A stretch of DNA of 64,000 nt from an uncultured Agrobacterium sp. (GCA_913777615.1 CAJYTK010000011.1:62001-126000); one strand, 5' to 3'; shown: positions 16,222 through 26,041, counted from the first letter of the stretch. The notes: generated by a model from the sequence alone, not told the origin. Numbers and translations: made by a program.

Positions 16222-18092
16222 ACAACGTGTCTTCGCTCAAAGCAACCGATGACATTCCATTATCGACGAAGATTGCCACGGCTCTGGCAGAGGGTCAGGC
16301 GATCCGCACCGATGTCGGCAAGGATGGCCGCCTCCACATCGACCGTCCCCTGCCATTCCTCTGCCTACACCTGACCTATGGCACAAAAAATCTGGCCGCA
16401 CGCGACATCACGTCGTCGAACGCGTCCTATCTCATCGCATCGAGCCTCAGCGAGGCGGCACCCATCGTCCAAGCCGTCGGCGCGGAGATGATGAAGCGTT
16501 TCGGCGCTTTTATCGTACTGGACATTGGTGAACTGGAGCATGATATCCGGCTTGCCGACGATTCACCCTTCCTGCCGCATTACGAGGTTGCGGTTTCGGC
16601 CACAAGCGAACCCCAGACGCAGAACGCGCGAAAAGCCTTCATCAAGGCAATCTGCGATGCCGAAGTGCGTTTCCGCACACCGAGGATCACACGCCCGGAA
16701 CCCAAGCAGGATCCAGTCCTCCGGCTGCAGGAAGCCGATGTTCGATTTCCCTGCGTCGGCGTTCGCTTTGCGCCGATCTATCGGCAACCGGAATCCGGGT
16801 CGGATTACCCGGGTCTGCGCGAGACGATGATTGCCGATCTTTTCGATGCGGGGCTGCGGGCCTTTGCAGCTTTTGCGGCGGACACCGAAACGCTGCGCAT
16901 CACCACGCACCGGGCGCTTGGCCGAAAAGCCTTCGTAGACGCTGTGAGACGCGCGGACAGGTCCATTGACGAGATCGCTCAATCGTTCGATTTCCTACTT
17001 TCCGTCACGCCCATCAATGCCCGGCAAGCCTTCGATGAGTTCCAGCAAAGCGACTTTCAGTATGCTCCGCATTTTCTCTATCGCCCGCTGGGCGTCGATG
17101 TCGAAGAGCAGAAGCGTAAACTCTATTCGGTCGCTTTCGATCATCTCGAAGACCCCGTCCTCTATCACCTCTACCGCGAAAAGCAGCAGGAAATAGACCT
17201 GCAACTGACGATGCTGGCGCATATGCACAGGCGTCAATACACAGACTTCGGGCGGGCTCTTTACGGCTCCGTCGAGACTGAACTCCTGACACTCGCATCG
17301 GACGTGCTCGCGCAGTGTAGAATGCCGGTCGATGAGGGCGAAATACCTTTGGTCGGCTGTTACGAGGTGGTGCAGAAATCCCGCGAGATGGTCGACGCCT
17401 ATCATCACGAGGAACCGAGTTTCAGAGCACGCGTCGAAATTCGTGACGACCTTCCTCCGGGGCTGATGGTGACGGGCGAAAAGCTGCTTATCTCCCGCCA
17501 TACGGTGATGGAACAACGGCGCGTCGACGCTCTCCTGCATCACGAAATAGGCGTCCATTTGCTGACCTACTTTAATGGTTCGGCTCAAGGACTGCGCCTG
17601 TTTCGTACCGGCCTGTCCGGTTATGAGGGTGTGCAGGAAGGTCTGGCCGTGCTGGCCGAACATCTGGCAGGCGGCATGACGCGTCAACGCTTGCGGCTGA
17701 TTGCCGGACGCGTCGTTGCCTGCGCCGCGATGCTCGATGGTGCAACCTTTGTCGATACCTACCGGCTGATGACGCAACAACATGGGTTCGATGCGGCCAA
17801 CGCATTCAATATGGTGCTGCGCATCTACCGCGGTGGCGGATTGCCGAAAGATGCGATTTATCTGCGCGGGCTGAACGAAGTCTTGCAGCACTTACGAAAA
17901 GGCGGCGCGCTCGACCCCTTCTGGATGGGCAAAATCTCGGCTGCTCATTTCCCGGTGATGCAGGAACTGTCTTTGCGTGGCCTCTTACGTCCACCCGGCA
18001 TTCGACCGGCTTTTCTACTGTTACCGCGAGCCAATGAGAGACTCGAAAAAATACGATCGGGGCTTTCCATCGCCGAAATGGCCACACTTTAA
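16218..18092 (+). CDS. QEGLA-motif / DUF1704 family putative metallopeptidase (624 aa)
   Basis: A large cytoplasmic protein with HEIGVH at 442-447, an HExxxH zinc site, and VQEGLAV at 472-478, whose glutamate E474 would be the third ligand. This matches the DUF1704/'flavohemoglobin expression-modulating QEGLA' family; the same fold in animals (MATCAP) is a tubulin carboxypeptidase, so a peptidase role is a sound family-based inference. Residues 1-300 match no motif I recognise. It overlaps the preceding amidohydrolase by 4 bp and is followed 11 bp later by a GshB-like ligase. The name linking it to flavohemoglobin is historical and no such gene is nearby. Confidence 0.85.
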   Translation: MNNVSSLKATDDIPLSTKIATALAEGQAIRTDVGKDGRLHIDRPLPFLCLHLTYGTKNLAARDITSSNASYLIASSLSEAAPIVQAVGAEMMKRFGAFIVLDIGELEHDIRLADDSPFLPHYEVAVSATSEPQTQNARKAFIKAICDAEVRFRTPRITRPEPKQDPVLRLQEADVRFPCVGVRFAPIYRQPESGSDYPGLRETMIADLFDAGLRAFAAFAADTETLRITTHRALGRKAFVDAVRRADRSIDEIAQSFDFLLSVTPINARQAFDEFQQSDFQYAPHFLYRPLGVDVEEQKRKLYSVAFDHLEDPVLYHLYREKQQEIDLQLTMLAHMHRRQYTDFGRALYGSVETELLTLASDVLAQCRMPVDEGEIPLVGCYEVVQKSREMVDAYHHEEPSFRARVEIRDDLPPGLMVTGEKLLISRHTVMEQRRVDALLHHEIGVHLLTYFNGSAQGLRLFRTGLSGYEGVQEGLAVLAEHLAGGMTRQRLRLIAGRVVACAAMLDGATFVDTYRLMTQQHGFDAANAFNMVLRIYRGGGLPKDAIYLRGLNEVLQHLRKGGALDPFWMGKISAAHFPVMQELSLRGLLRPPGIRPAFLLLPRANERLEKIRSGLSIAEMATL

Positions 18093-18103
18093 GGGAGGGA
18101 ACT

Positions 18104-19150
18104 ATGCGCCTAGCATTCTTTGTCAATTCGATCGAAGGCGAACATCCAAGCTACGCCACCGGGCTCCTCGCCATGGCGGCGCTCAACCGTGGTCACGACG
18201 TCATTTACCTGACACCCGGTGATTTCACTCTGCGTCCAGATGATACGCTCGCTGTGCACGCGCTCGTCATGCCGAAACAAAAATACAAAAAGGTGGAAAC
18301 TTTTCACGCCACTCTGCAGGAGCGGCAGTTGCAGCGAGAAACCATCGACATCGAAGAGATCGATGCGCTCATGCTGCGCAACGATCCCTCTCTCGACCAG
18401 ACCGCGCGACCCTGGGCAGTTCATTCTGGCATTCTTTTTGGACGACTTGCCGAGCAACGGGGCGTACTTGTTCTAAACGACCCGGAAGGCCTGGCGCTGG
18501 CGCAAAACAAACTCTACTTCCAGAGCTTTCCTGAAATCGTTCGTCCGACCACGCTGATTTCCCGCAATGTTGAGGAGATACGGGCCTTTGCGGACGCGCA
18601 TCCCAAGGGCGTTATCGTCAAGCCGTTACAGGGTTCCGGCGGCAAGAATGTCTTCAAGATCGGGTCTTCCAAGGAGACAAATCTCAATCAGATTTTCGAG
18701 GCTATCAGCATCGAAGGTTACCTGATAGCGCAGGCCTATCTGCCAGCGGCGAAAAACGGCGATATCCGCTTCTTCATGATGAATGGAGAGCCTTTGATGC
18801 GCGATGGCGCTTACGCTGCGCTGCGGCGCGTTCCAGCTAAGGGCGATCTACGCTCCAATATCCATGCTTCCGGCACCGCCGAAGCGGTGGAGGTCAACGA
18901 CGACGTGCTGGCGCTGGCGGAGATGATGCGACCCAAGCTCGTGGAGGATGGCATGTTCCTCGTCGGCCTCGATATCGTCGGCGATAAGATCCTGGAAGTA
19001 AATGTCTTTTCACCGGGCGGTCTTGGACATATTCGTGAACTCACCAATGTGGATTTCACCGACACCGTCATTGAGGCTGTCGAGAAGAAGGTTACCATGC
19101 AGGCAGCCTCCGCAGGTATGGTCAGCAACCGGTTGCTTGCCACGCTTTAG
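18104..19150 (+). CDS. Glutathione synthase-like ATP-grasp ligase
   Basis: A 348-aa ATP-grasp enzyme resembling GshB: N-terminal MRLAFFVNSIEGE, DALMLRNDPSLD (~90), LNDPEGLALAQNKLYF (~125), the ATP-binding VIVKPLQGSGGKNVF (~170), RFFMMNGEP, and the metal-binding ILEVNVFSPGG near 295. GshB joins gamma-glutamylcysteine and glycine, but the adjacent metallopeptidase-like and amidohydrolase-like genes suggest a dedicated peptide or amide-forming role instead of housekeeping glutathione synthesis. SD GGGAGGG precedes the ATG. It is the last gene of the tightly spaced run. Confidence 0.85.
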   Translation: MRLAFFVNSIEGEHPSYATGLLAMAALNRGHDVIYLTPGDFTLRPDDTLAVHALVMPKQKYKKVETFHATLQERQLQRETIDIEEIDALMLRNDPSLDQTARPWAVHSGILFGRLAEQRGVLVLNDPEGLALAQNKLYFQSFPEIVRPTTLISRNVEEIRAFADAHPKGVIVKPLQGSGGKNVFKIGSSKETNLNQIFEAISIEGYLIAQAYLPAAKNGDIRFFMMNGEPLMRDGAYAALRRVPAKGDLRSNIHASGTAEAVEVNDDVLALAEMMRPKLVEDGMFLVGLDIVGDKILEVNVFSPGGLGHIRELTNVDFTDTVIEAVEKKVTMQAASAGMVSNRLLATL

Positions 19151-19229
19151 GGTCGAAAGTCGATTGACGGATTGCTGACCCTCCCATAACTGTTCCGTCA
19201 GCATCTCTCTTGCCGGAACGACAAATCCC

Positions 19230-20123
19230 ATGAAGCCGGGCCAACTCGCCGCTTATATTTTCCTTGCCGTGGCTTGGGGATTGTCCTTCACGCTCGTGCT
19301 GCGTGTTGTGGAGTCCTTCGGTTGGGTCGGCGCGGTGTCGCTGAGGTGCCTTATTGCCAGCGGCACACTTTATCTGGTGGCAAAGGCAAGCGGGAGACCG
19401 CTTGACTTCTCAGCCGGATGGCGCGCCTTCTCGATTGTCGGCGCAACGACGGTGACAGGCCAGCTGATCGGATTATCCTACGCCACACCGCAGATCGGCA
19501 CTGCCATGGCTGCGATATTCGTGGCCAGTATTCCACTGTTCTCAATGTTGATCGGGCAACTCTGGGGCCTTGAAAAAATATCAGCGCAGTCGATGATCGG
19601 CATCTGCTGCGGCATAGTCGGCATAGTCGTTCTTGTCGGCTTTCCAGCAGTGCCGGTAACGCAGGCTTTTGTCCTGGGCTCTTTCGCCTGCATGATCGGT
19701 TGCCTCTGCGCGGCATTTGGCAGCAATTATGCCAGCCGCTTCCTGAAGGGCACCGGTTCTTGGGAGATCACCATCGGATCGTTTTTCGCCGGCGGCGTCC
19801 TCACACTACCGCTTCTTGCCGTTGTACCGGTTCCCGCATTGCCGTCACTCGTCGATGTAGGCTATCTCATTGCACTCGCAATCATCATGAGTGCGCTCAC
19901 CTACATCACCTATTTCCGTCTGGTAGCAACCATCGGCGCGACCAAAACGATCAGCGTTGAGTTTGTGGTGACCGTGATCGCCGTCTTCATCGGAGCCTTC
20001 GTGCTGGATGAGCCCCTCTCGGCGGCGCAATTCATCGGTGCGGCCATCATCATCATAGGCTGCGCGCTGGTGCTGGGCGTTCTTCCAGCACGAAGGCGCG
20101 CACCTGTCGTGCCGGATTTATAA
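19230..20123 (+). CDS. EamA/DMT-superfamily transporter
   Basis: A 297-aa inner-membrane protein with about ten hydrophobic helices in two EamA repeats (the second ends in GEV-like LDEPLSAAQFIGAAIIIIGCALVL). DMT proteins of this kind usually export amino acids or small metabolites. It starts 79 bp after the ATP-grasp gene on the same strand, so it may export that operon's product, but a separate promoter is equally possible. Confidence 0.88.
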   Translation: MKPGQLAAYIFLAVAWGLSFTLVLRVVESFGWVGAVSLRCLIASGTLYLVAKASGRPLDFSAGWRAFSIVGATTVTGQLIGLSYATPQIGTAMAAIFVASIPLFSMLIGQLWGLEKISAQSMIGICCGIVGIVVLVGFPAVPVTQAFVLGSFACMIGCLCAAFGSNYASRFLKGTGSWEITIGSFFAGGVLTLPLLAVVPVPALPSLVDVGYLIALAIIMSALTYITYFRLVATIGATKTISVEFVVTVIAVFIGAFVLDEPLSAAQFIGAAIIIIGCALVLGVLPARRRAPVVPDL

Positions 20124-20198
20124 TCAAGTGCGAAAATTTCGTGCGGGACGGCCCTCAACATTTCTCCAACTTCGTTCTATGATCAGTATGTTATGATA

Positions 20199-20212
20199 TC
20201 TGCTAGAGCAGA
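20199..20212. promoter_or_regulatory. Short inverted repeat upstream of GNAT gene
   Basis: TCTGCT-AG-AGCAGA forms a 6-bp-arm inverted repeat about 95 bp before the GNAT start. It may be an operator; it is short enough to be chance. Confidence 0.25.
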
Positions 20213-20307
20213 GATTCGCGTACCTGTCTCATTTGCCTGCCACCGTTCAAGGATGGAGGTCGCTTGGACTTACGGTGATACTACACCCGGGGATGGTATA
20301 GATAAGC

Positions 20308-21588
20308 ATGGCAAGTGACCCGAACGATCCGGACTTCAGCGAAAACCAGTTCGTCATGCCCAGACCTGCCGCAGAGGTTGAGAGGCCTGAGGCGGACAGC
20401 AGCATCCGTGTGGGCCGCGAGGGTCGTGAATTCTGCATATATCCCGCCCAACTCGGATACGACCTTCAGGAAGAACTTGATTTCTTGTCCAACCGGGTGA
20501 TGGAGCCTAACGTATTTTTCACCGGTCGGCTGCTTGCACCTGCCATGCCGCGCATCGAAGATCGGTCCGTTCGCTTCGCTCTGATGCGTGACGAGAACGG
20601 CCGACGCAGTCGCATGCGCTTTCTCATGCCCTTCACCATCGAGAAACCCGGTTTCTCCGTCGGCCCCTCCATCTTGCGCGCCTGGGCCAACCCGTTCGGG
20701 CCGCTTGGAACGCCATTGGTGGATAGCGAGGGCGCAGCCGAAACCATCGACAATCTTCTCGATGCATTGATGCAGCCTGAACTTCGGTTGCCAAGCGTGC
20801 TCGTGCTTCCGCTGGTGCGGCTGAACGGACCTTTCGTACGCATGATCAGGGCTGTGGCGTTAAGCCGAAATCTTCCAGTTTCCATGGCTGAGCGCCACAG
20901 AAGGCATCTGCTTCAAAACGGACCCGATGCCGACATCTATCTTCAGAACAAGCTTTCCTTCGACGATCGCAACTTGCTGAAAGCAAAGTGGTCGGATCTT
21001 CAGGCATTGGGGACTGTGTCCTACAATGTCGCTCGTCAGGCAGGCGATGTGCGTATGCGGATGGAGGAGTTTCTGGCGCTGGAGGCGAATGGCACGAAAG
21101 GGCGCAAGCGCAATGCACTCGTGACCGATCGCTACCGCACTGCCTTTGCCCGTGAAGCGATTAACAATCTGGCTGAGATCGACGCGGCGCGTATCCACAC
21201 CGTCGATTTGAATGGAGAGGCGATCGCCTCCGTCGTCATTCTCATGGCCATGGGTGAAGCCTATATCTGGAAGGCAGCGTTCAACGAGCGGTATGCGAAC
21301 TACATGCCCGAGCGGCTTCTGACTCAACGCCTGACCGAATGGCAGCTTGATGACGCCAACATCATCTGCACTGACAATTGCGTTGTCGAAGAGGAGCTGT
21401 CGCTCACAGGCTTGTGGGACGATGCGGCCGAAATGGGAACGCTCGTTGTCGGCTTATCGCAAAACAGCGACCGAGATGTGCGCCAGGTGGCAACCCAGGT
21501 CCATATGTACCGCAACACCCGCAATCTGGCGAAAGCGCTGCGCGAGCGGATCATGTCTCTTGGACGAAAGGGCGGCACTGCTACCTGA
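20308..21588 (+). CDS. GNAT-superfamily acetyltransferase (CelD/BioF2-like)
   Basis: A 426-aa protein. The C-terminal half has EFLALEANGTKGRKRNAL (~255-270), IHTVDLNGEAIASVVIL and AYIWKAAFNERYANYMPERLL, the pattern of the Acetyltransf_6/CelD group of acyl-CoA-dependent transferases often linked to envelope or polysaccharide modification. The first ~80 residues are polar and Pro/Asp-rich. It stands alone between a 184-bp and a 154-bp gap. The acceptor is unknown. Confidence 0.75.
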   Translation: MASDPNDPDFSENQFVMPRPAAEVERPEADSSIRVGREGREFCIYPAQLGYDLQEELDFLSNRVMEPNVFFTGRLLAPAMPRIEDRSVRFALMRDENGRRSRMRFLMPFTIEKPGFSVGPSILRAWANPFGPLGTPLVDSEGAAETIDNLLDALMQPELRLPSVLVLPLVRLNGPFVRMIRAVALSRNLPVSMAERHRRHLLQNGPDADIYLQNKLSFDDRNLLKAKWSDLQALGTVSYNVARQAGDVRMRMEEFLALEANGTKGRKRNALVTDRYRTAFAREAINNLAEIDAARIHTVDLNGEAIASVVILMAMGEAYIWKAAFNERYANYMPERLLTQRLTEWQLDDANIICTDNCVVEEELSLTGLWDDAAEMGTLVVGLSQNSDRDVRQVATQVHMYRNTRNLAKALRERIMSLGRKGGTAT

Positions 21589-21695
21589 TCGTGACGACCC
21601 GTGACGACATCTTCATCGATAGTCGCGGTTGTTAAATTCTCCAATGATTTTATCTTGCCCTTCCGGCTGCGCACATATGCGACCGGATGGAGAGT

Positions 21696-21710
21696 AAAAC
21701 GTTTCGTTTT
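21696..21710. promoter_or_regulatory. Inverted repeat in methylmalonyl-CoA mutase promoter region
   Basis: AAAACG-TTT-CGTTTT lies 32 bp before the mutase start, where an operator would act. Arms are 6 bp and perfect. The binding protein is unknown. Confidence 0.35.
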
Positions 21711-21742
21711 CACATCAGACGAAATGCAACAGGGAGACAGGC

Positions 21743-23884
21743 ATGGCGGACGAAAAGTCGGTAAAGGATTGGGAGCAATTAGCCGAAAAGGAACTGAGGC
21801 GCGCTCCCGATACCCTCACCTGGCAGACGCCTGAAGGAATTGCCGTCAAGGCCCTTTACACATCAGACGATCTCGACGGCCTATCCCATCTCGACAGCTT
21901 ACCCGGCTTCAAGCCATTCGTTCGCGGACCCCGCGCCACCATGTATGCCGGCCGCCCCTGGACGATCCGTCAATATGCCGGTTTTTCCACAGCGGAAGAA
22001 TCGAACGCCTTTTATAAGCGCAATCTGGCAGCTGGCCAAAAGGGATTGTCTGTCGCTTTCGATCTTGCGACACACCGGGGCTACGATAGCGATCACGAGC
22101 GCGTCGTTGGCGATGTCGGCAAGGCGGGTGTAGCGATCGACTCCGTTGAAGACATGAAAATCCTGTTCGACGGCATTCCTCTGAAAGAAATGTCTGTTTC
22201 GATGACCATGAATGGTGCGGTCATCCCCATCCTTGCGTCGTTCATCGTCGCTGGGGAAGAACAGGGATGCTCCCATGCGGAGCTTTCAGGCACCATCCAG
22301 AACGACATTCTCAAAGAATTCATGGTGCGCAACACCTATATCTACCCCCCGGCACCTTCGATGCGCATCATCGCCGATATCATCGAGTATACGGCGCGCG
22401 AGATGCCACGCTTCAACTCGATCTCCATTTCCGGCTATCACATGCAGGAAGCGGGTGCGACGCTGGTTCAGGAATTGGCCTTCACGCTGGCGGATGGACG
22501 GGAATACGTGCGGGCGGCGTTGAAGAAGGGATTGAATGTTGATGATTTTGCCGGTCGCCTGTCCTTCTTCTTTGCCATTGGCATGAACTTCTTCATGGAG
22601 GCTGCCAAGCTGCGCGCTGCACGCCTCCTATGGTCGCGTGTCATGGAAGAATTCAATCCGCAAAAGCCGTCTTCTATGATGTTGCGCACCCACTGCCAGA
22701 CATCGGGCGTGTCTCTGCAGGAGCAGGATCCATTCAACAATGTCATTCGCACCGCTTATGAAGCCCTTTCCGCCGTCCTAGGCGGAACACAGTCGCTCCA
22801 CACCAACGCGCTCGATGAAGCCATGGCGCTGCCGACTGATTTTTCCGCCCGTATCGCTCGCAACACTCAGCTTATTCTGCAGCATGAAACCGGCATCACC
22901 AAAGTCGTCGATCCGCTGGCAGGTTCTTACTATGTGGAGAGCCTGACGAACGAGCTTGCAGAGAAAGCCTGGGCGCTGATGGAGGAGGTGGAGCAAATGG
23001 GCGGCATGACCAAAGCCGTCGATGAAGGTCTGCCGAAGAGGCTGATCGAGGAGGCAGCGACCAAACGCCAGGCGGCTGTAGACCGGGGCGAAGAGATTAT
23101 CGTTGGCGTCAACAAGTTCCGCCTGGAGAACGAAGAGCCGATCGATATTCTCGATATCGACAACTCCGCCGTCCGTGCGTCGCAGATCAAGCGTCTGGAA
23201 ACCGTTCGCCGTCAGCGCAATCCGGTAGACGTTGAACGAACACTGGCAAACCTTTCCGATGTCGCGCGCACAGGACAAGGCAACCTGCTCGAATCGGCTG
23301 TGGAAGCGGCGCGCGCTAGGGCAACCGTCGGAGAGATTTCAGACGCCATGCGCGCTGTCTTCGGAGACCATGCCGCCGTTCCGGAGGTGGTTCACGACGT
23401 TTACGGCGCGGCCTATGAGGACGATCCGGAGTTTGCAACCTTGCGTAACCGGATCGTCGAACTCTCGCACACCGTGGACGGCAAACCACGCATGATGATC
23501 GCCAAGCTCGGTCAGGACGGCCACGACCGCGGGGCGAAGATCATTGCATCCGCTTTTGGCGATATCGGCTTCGATGTGATTGCAGGCCCCCTGTTCCAGA
23601 CGCCGGAGGAAGCGGCAGATCTCGCGGTGGAGAACAAAGTGCATGTGGTGGGAATGTCGTCACTTGCTGCTGGCCACAAGACGCTGGCGCCGCAACTGGT
23701 CGCAGCGCTGAAGGCCAAAGGAGCAGAAAAGATCATCGTCATCGTCGGCGGCGTCATTCCACGTCAGGACTATGACTTCCTTCTGGACAACGGCGTTGCC
23801 GCGGTCTTTGGACCTGGCACCAATGTACTGGAAGCTGCCCGCGCCGTGATAGACCTGATGCAGGGTCGACTGCGTAACGCTTGA
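21743..23884 (+). CDS. scpA: Methylmalonyl-CoA mutase, adenosylcobalamin-dependent
   Basis: A 713-aa single-chain enzyme interconverting methylmalonyl-CoA and succinyl-CoA. Residues ~1-540 form the substrate barrel ([52 protein letters not shown]), and the C-terminal ~130 residues form the B12-binding domain with DGHDRG; H594 coordinates cobalt. Length is typical of the catalytic chain. GGGAGACAGGC precedes the ATG. It stands alone, with a strong terminator after it; the matching adenosyltransferase lies at 59437-60024. It serves propionyl-CoA, odd-chain and branched-chain degradation. Confidence 0.96.
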   Translation: MADEKSVKDWEQLAEKELRRAPDTLTWQTPEGIAVKALYTSDDLDGLSHLDSLPGFKPFVRGPRATMYAGRPWTIRQYAGFSTAEESNAFYKRNLAAGQKGLSVAFDLATHRGYDSDHERVVGDVGKAGVAIDSVEDMKILFDGIPLKEMSVSMTMNGAVIPILASFIVAGEEQGCSHAELSGTIQNDILKEFMVRNTYIYPPAPSMRIIADIIEYTAREMPRFNSISISGYHMQEAGATLVQELAFTLADGREYVRAALKKGLNVDDFAGRLSFFFAIGMNFFMEAAKLRAARLLWSRVMEEFNPQKPSSMMLRTHCQTSGVSLQEQDPFNNVIRTAYEALSAVLGGTQSLHTNALDEAMALPTDFSARIARNTQLILQHETGITKVVDPLAGSYYVESLTNELAEKAWALMEEVEQMGGMTKAVDEGLPKRLIEEAATKRQAAVDRGEEIIVGVNKFRLENEEPIDILDIDNSAVRASQIKRLETVRRQRNPVDVERTLANLSDVARTGQGNLLESAVEAARARATVGEISDAMRAVFGDHAAVPEVVHDVYGAAYEDDPEFATLRNRIVELSHTVDGKPRMMIAKLGQDGHDRGAKIIASAFGDIGFDVIAGPLFQTPEEAADLAVENKVHVVGMSSLAAGHKTLAPQLVAALKAKGAEKIIVIVGGVIPRQDYDFLLDNGVAAVFGPGTNVLEAARAVIDLMQGRLRNA

Positions 23885-23916
23885 TTACAACCAACGCCGA
23901 TAAAATGGTCCCAACG

Positions 23917-23948
23917 AAAAAGCGATGGATTTGCACCCATCGCTTTTT
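23917..23948. terminator. Bidirectional rho-independent terminator
   Basis: AAAAAGCGATGG (23917-23928) pairs with CCATCGCTTTTT (23937-23948) around an 8-nt loop. It lies between the convergent mutase and DUF4167 genes and has A/T runs on both sides. Confidence 0.92.
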
Positions 23949-23974
23949 GTTTTTGTGAGTGTTGAGGGCAGGCC

Positions 23975-24790
23975 TTATTCGGCTGCCTTCTCCAGTTCGG
24001 AAGGCTCAGCGCCTTCTGCCTCTTCGGCACCGGCGGTACGGCGCGGGCGGCGGGGACGCGGGCTGGTGCTGCGTGCACGGCGCGGTGCGCGCTCGCTTGC
24101 ACCGGCTTCAGCCTGAGCTTCTTCTTCCACAGCCACTTCCTTGGGCGTACCCTCGATGACGGGCTGCGGCGCGGAGCTTGCATCGTAAACAGGCGCGACC
24201 GGTACAGGCGCTGCAGCTACAACAGTCTCGGCACCTTCCTCAGCCTGCGCTTCACGCGGCTGACGCTCAGGACGGTTCTGACGGTCACGGCGATCGCGAC
24301 GTTCACCTCTGTCCTGACGATCCTGCCGTTCGGGACGCTCCTGGCGCTCGGGCTGATCGTGGCGCTGGGCGCGCTGTTCATTTTGCTCATGCGCAACGGG
24401 CAGCACAACGACGACATCGTCATTTTCATTGCCATCCATATCGTCGCCATCACGATCGTTGCCGTAATCGCCGCGATCGTCGCGCTGGAAACGTTCCTGC
24501 ATCTGCGCCTGGGCAGACAAGATAATGCGATTGTAGTGTTCGGCGTGCTGGAGATAGTTTTCAGCCATAACGCGGTCGCCAGAGCTTTGCGCATCCCGTG
24601 CGAGAGCAGCGTATTTCTCCGCAATATGCTGAGCAGTGCCGCGAATTTTAACATCAGGGCCGGAACTGTCATAAGTCCTGGTCAGCGGATTTCCACCCTT
24701 ACGGTTGAAATTGTTGTTGTTACCGCCGCCGTTATTATTGTTGTTGTTATTACGCCCCCGGCCGCGCTTGTTTTGCTGTCCTGGCCTCAT
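23975..24790 (-). CDS. DUF4167 domain protein, Asn-rich N-terminus
   Basis: A 271-aa protein. Residues ~3-35 are basic and Asn/Gly-rich (RGRGRN then runs of N). Residues ~45-100 form the DUF4167 core: VKIRGTAQHIAEKYAALARDA and VMAENYLQHAEHYNRII. The rest is Arg/Asp/Gln-rich, ending with TSPRPRRPRRT and an acidic tail. The composition suggests RNA or nucleoid association. ATG 24790 follows AGGTGA; a longer upstream frame lacks protein-like character. It lies downstream of prmC after a 387-bp gap. Function is unknown. Confidence 0.82.
   Translation of the reverse strand: MRPGQQNKRGRGRNNNNNNNGGGNNNNFNRKGGNPLTRTYDSSGPDVKIRGTAQHIAEKYAALARDAQSSGDRVMAENYLQHAEHYNRIILSAQAQMQERFQRDDRGDYGNDRDGDDMDGNENDDVVVVLPVAHEQNEQRAQRHDQPERQERPERQDRQDRGERRDRRDRQNRPERQPREAQAEEGAETVVAAAPVPVAPVYDASSAPQPVIEGTPKEVAVEEEAQAEAGASERAPRRARSTSPRPRRPRRTAGAEEAEGAEPSELEKAAE
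24707..24775. repeat. Asn-codon low-complexity tract
   Basis: Runs of GTT/ATT (minus-strand AAC/AAT) encode N7, GGG and N4 blocks in the DUF4167 protein. Such tracts can vary in length between strains. Confidence 0.6.
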
Positions 24791-25177
24791 CAATTGCTCA
24801 CCTGAATTCTGTTTTGCTGATAATTCTCGTATTTCGATGCGATCCAGGCGAGCAACAAAACGCTTCTCCTGAACCGCGACCATTACGCGCCCTGCTCTCT
24901 TGAGAGACAAGACTTCGCGTTTTCCGACCGGATGCGCATATGCTGCATCAAGCCGCTTGCGAACAAAGTTTCCTGAATCACATGCCGGAAATGCCCAGCC
25001 TTTCAGAGCTCTCCAAGAGAACCCGCTTCGGGACTGATCCAAACCCTGGCGAATCTTATTTCGCCCTCAGCCACCCGGCATGTGGCCGCAAACTAGCCCG
25101 CTTCCTGCGGAAATCCAAGCCTTTTCTTTTGCTTTGCAAAATATCCTTGAACAAAACATCCGCAGCTGCTTTTCGAC
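24791..25177. other. 387-bp gap between prmC and DUF4167 gene; possible structured leader
   Basis: No convincing gene: the small plus-strand frame at 24940-25224 overlaps prmC and has no SD. On the minus strand ACATGCCGG/CCGGCATGT (24980-24988 with 25075-25083) could close a domain holding hairpins GGCGAA/TTCGCC, CCCG/CGGG and CTCT/AGAG. It may be a 5' leader or small RNA. Confidence 0.35.
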
Positions 25178-26041
25178 CTATCTGCGGAATATCAATACGC
25201 GATCATGACCGCCATAGTCTTTGACGCGGTTCGCGCATTCATATCCCTTGGATGCAAATATGGTGGTTACGTCTGCCATCTGATCGTAGCCTATTTCGAC
25301 CCCGACCACTCCACCGCTTTCGAGAAAATCCACTGCTTTTTCAGCTATAACTCTATACGGGAAAAGCCCATCCACACCGCCGTCTAGGGCGATGAACGGA
25401 TCGAATTCGCGAACTTCGCGATCCAATGCATCGATGACATCGGTTCTAATATAGGGCGGGTTTGACAAGATTATGTCGAAACGTCCCGAAATATGCTCGA
25501 ACCAGTCGCTCTCGATTGTCTCGAAGCGCTCTGCAAGTCCAAGCCGCTCTGCGTTGCCACGCGCAGTCGCAATTGCGTCTTGCGAGATATCGCTTCCCAC
25601 GCCTGTTGCCTCGGGAACTGCGTGGAGAAGCGAAAGGCATATTGCGCCGGTTCCGATTCCCATATCGAGGATACGCGCCGCATCCTTACGCTGCACTGCA
25701 GCGCGGACATATGGCAGCGCAGCGTTGACCAGCACCTCCGTATCAGGACGGGGTTCCAGCGTCCCCTGCGACAGCAGAAAATCGAGCCCGTAGAACTCAC
25801 GGCGTCCGAGGATGCGGTGAACTGGCTCTCCCCTCTCGCGCCGCGCAATCAAGGCCTCGATCCGATCCACCTCATCCGCTTGAAGCGGACGGGCACCGTT
25901 CAGAACGAAGTCTGTCAAGGAAAAGCCAATGACCCCGCCGATCAATAGACGAGCATCGGTTGTCGGATCGGCGATGCCGGCAGCGTTGAGACGCTGCTTT
26001 GCCTCGGCCACGCAAGCCTGAACTGTTAAACTGGACTTCAC
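25178..26041 (-). CDS. prmC: Release factor glutamine N5-methyltransferase PrmC (HemK)
   Basis: A 287-aa SAM-dependent enzyme that methylates the glutamine of the GGQ loop in release factors. SAM motif [10 protein letters not shown] at ~125-134 and the diagnostic NPPY at 194-197; the N-terminal helical domain (~1-85) includes [15 protein letters not shown]. It starts with GTG overlapping the prfA stop (GTGA at 26038-26041), so enzyme and substrate are co-translated. Length is normal. Confidence 0.95.
   Translation of the reverse strand: MKSSLTVQACVAEAKQRLNAAGIADPTTDARLLIGGVIGFSLTDFVLNGARPLQADEVDRIEALIARRERGEPVHRILGRREFYGLDFLLSQGTLEPRPDTEVLVNAALPYVRAAVQRKDAARILDMGIGTGAICLSLLHAVPEATGVGSDISQDAIATARGNAERLGLAERFETIESDWFEHISGRFDIILSNPPYIRTDVIDALDREVREFDPFIALDGGVDGLFPYRVIAEKAVDFLESGGVVGVEIGYDQMADVTTIFASKGYECANRVKDYGGHDRVLIFRR

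Noticed and set aside
21589..21742. Cobalamin riboswitch upstream of methylmalonyl-CoA mutase
   Set aside because: The gap is too short and lacks the B12-box GCCACTG; mutases use B12 as cofactor and are not usually riboswitch-controlled.
24707..24775. CRISPR-like short repeats
   Set aside because: The repetition is codon-level Asn runs without spacers.
24940..25224. 94-aa plus-strand frame in the prmC-DUF4167 gap
   Set aside because: Overlaps the prmC end, no SD and no recognisable motif.
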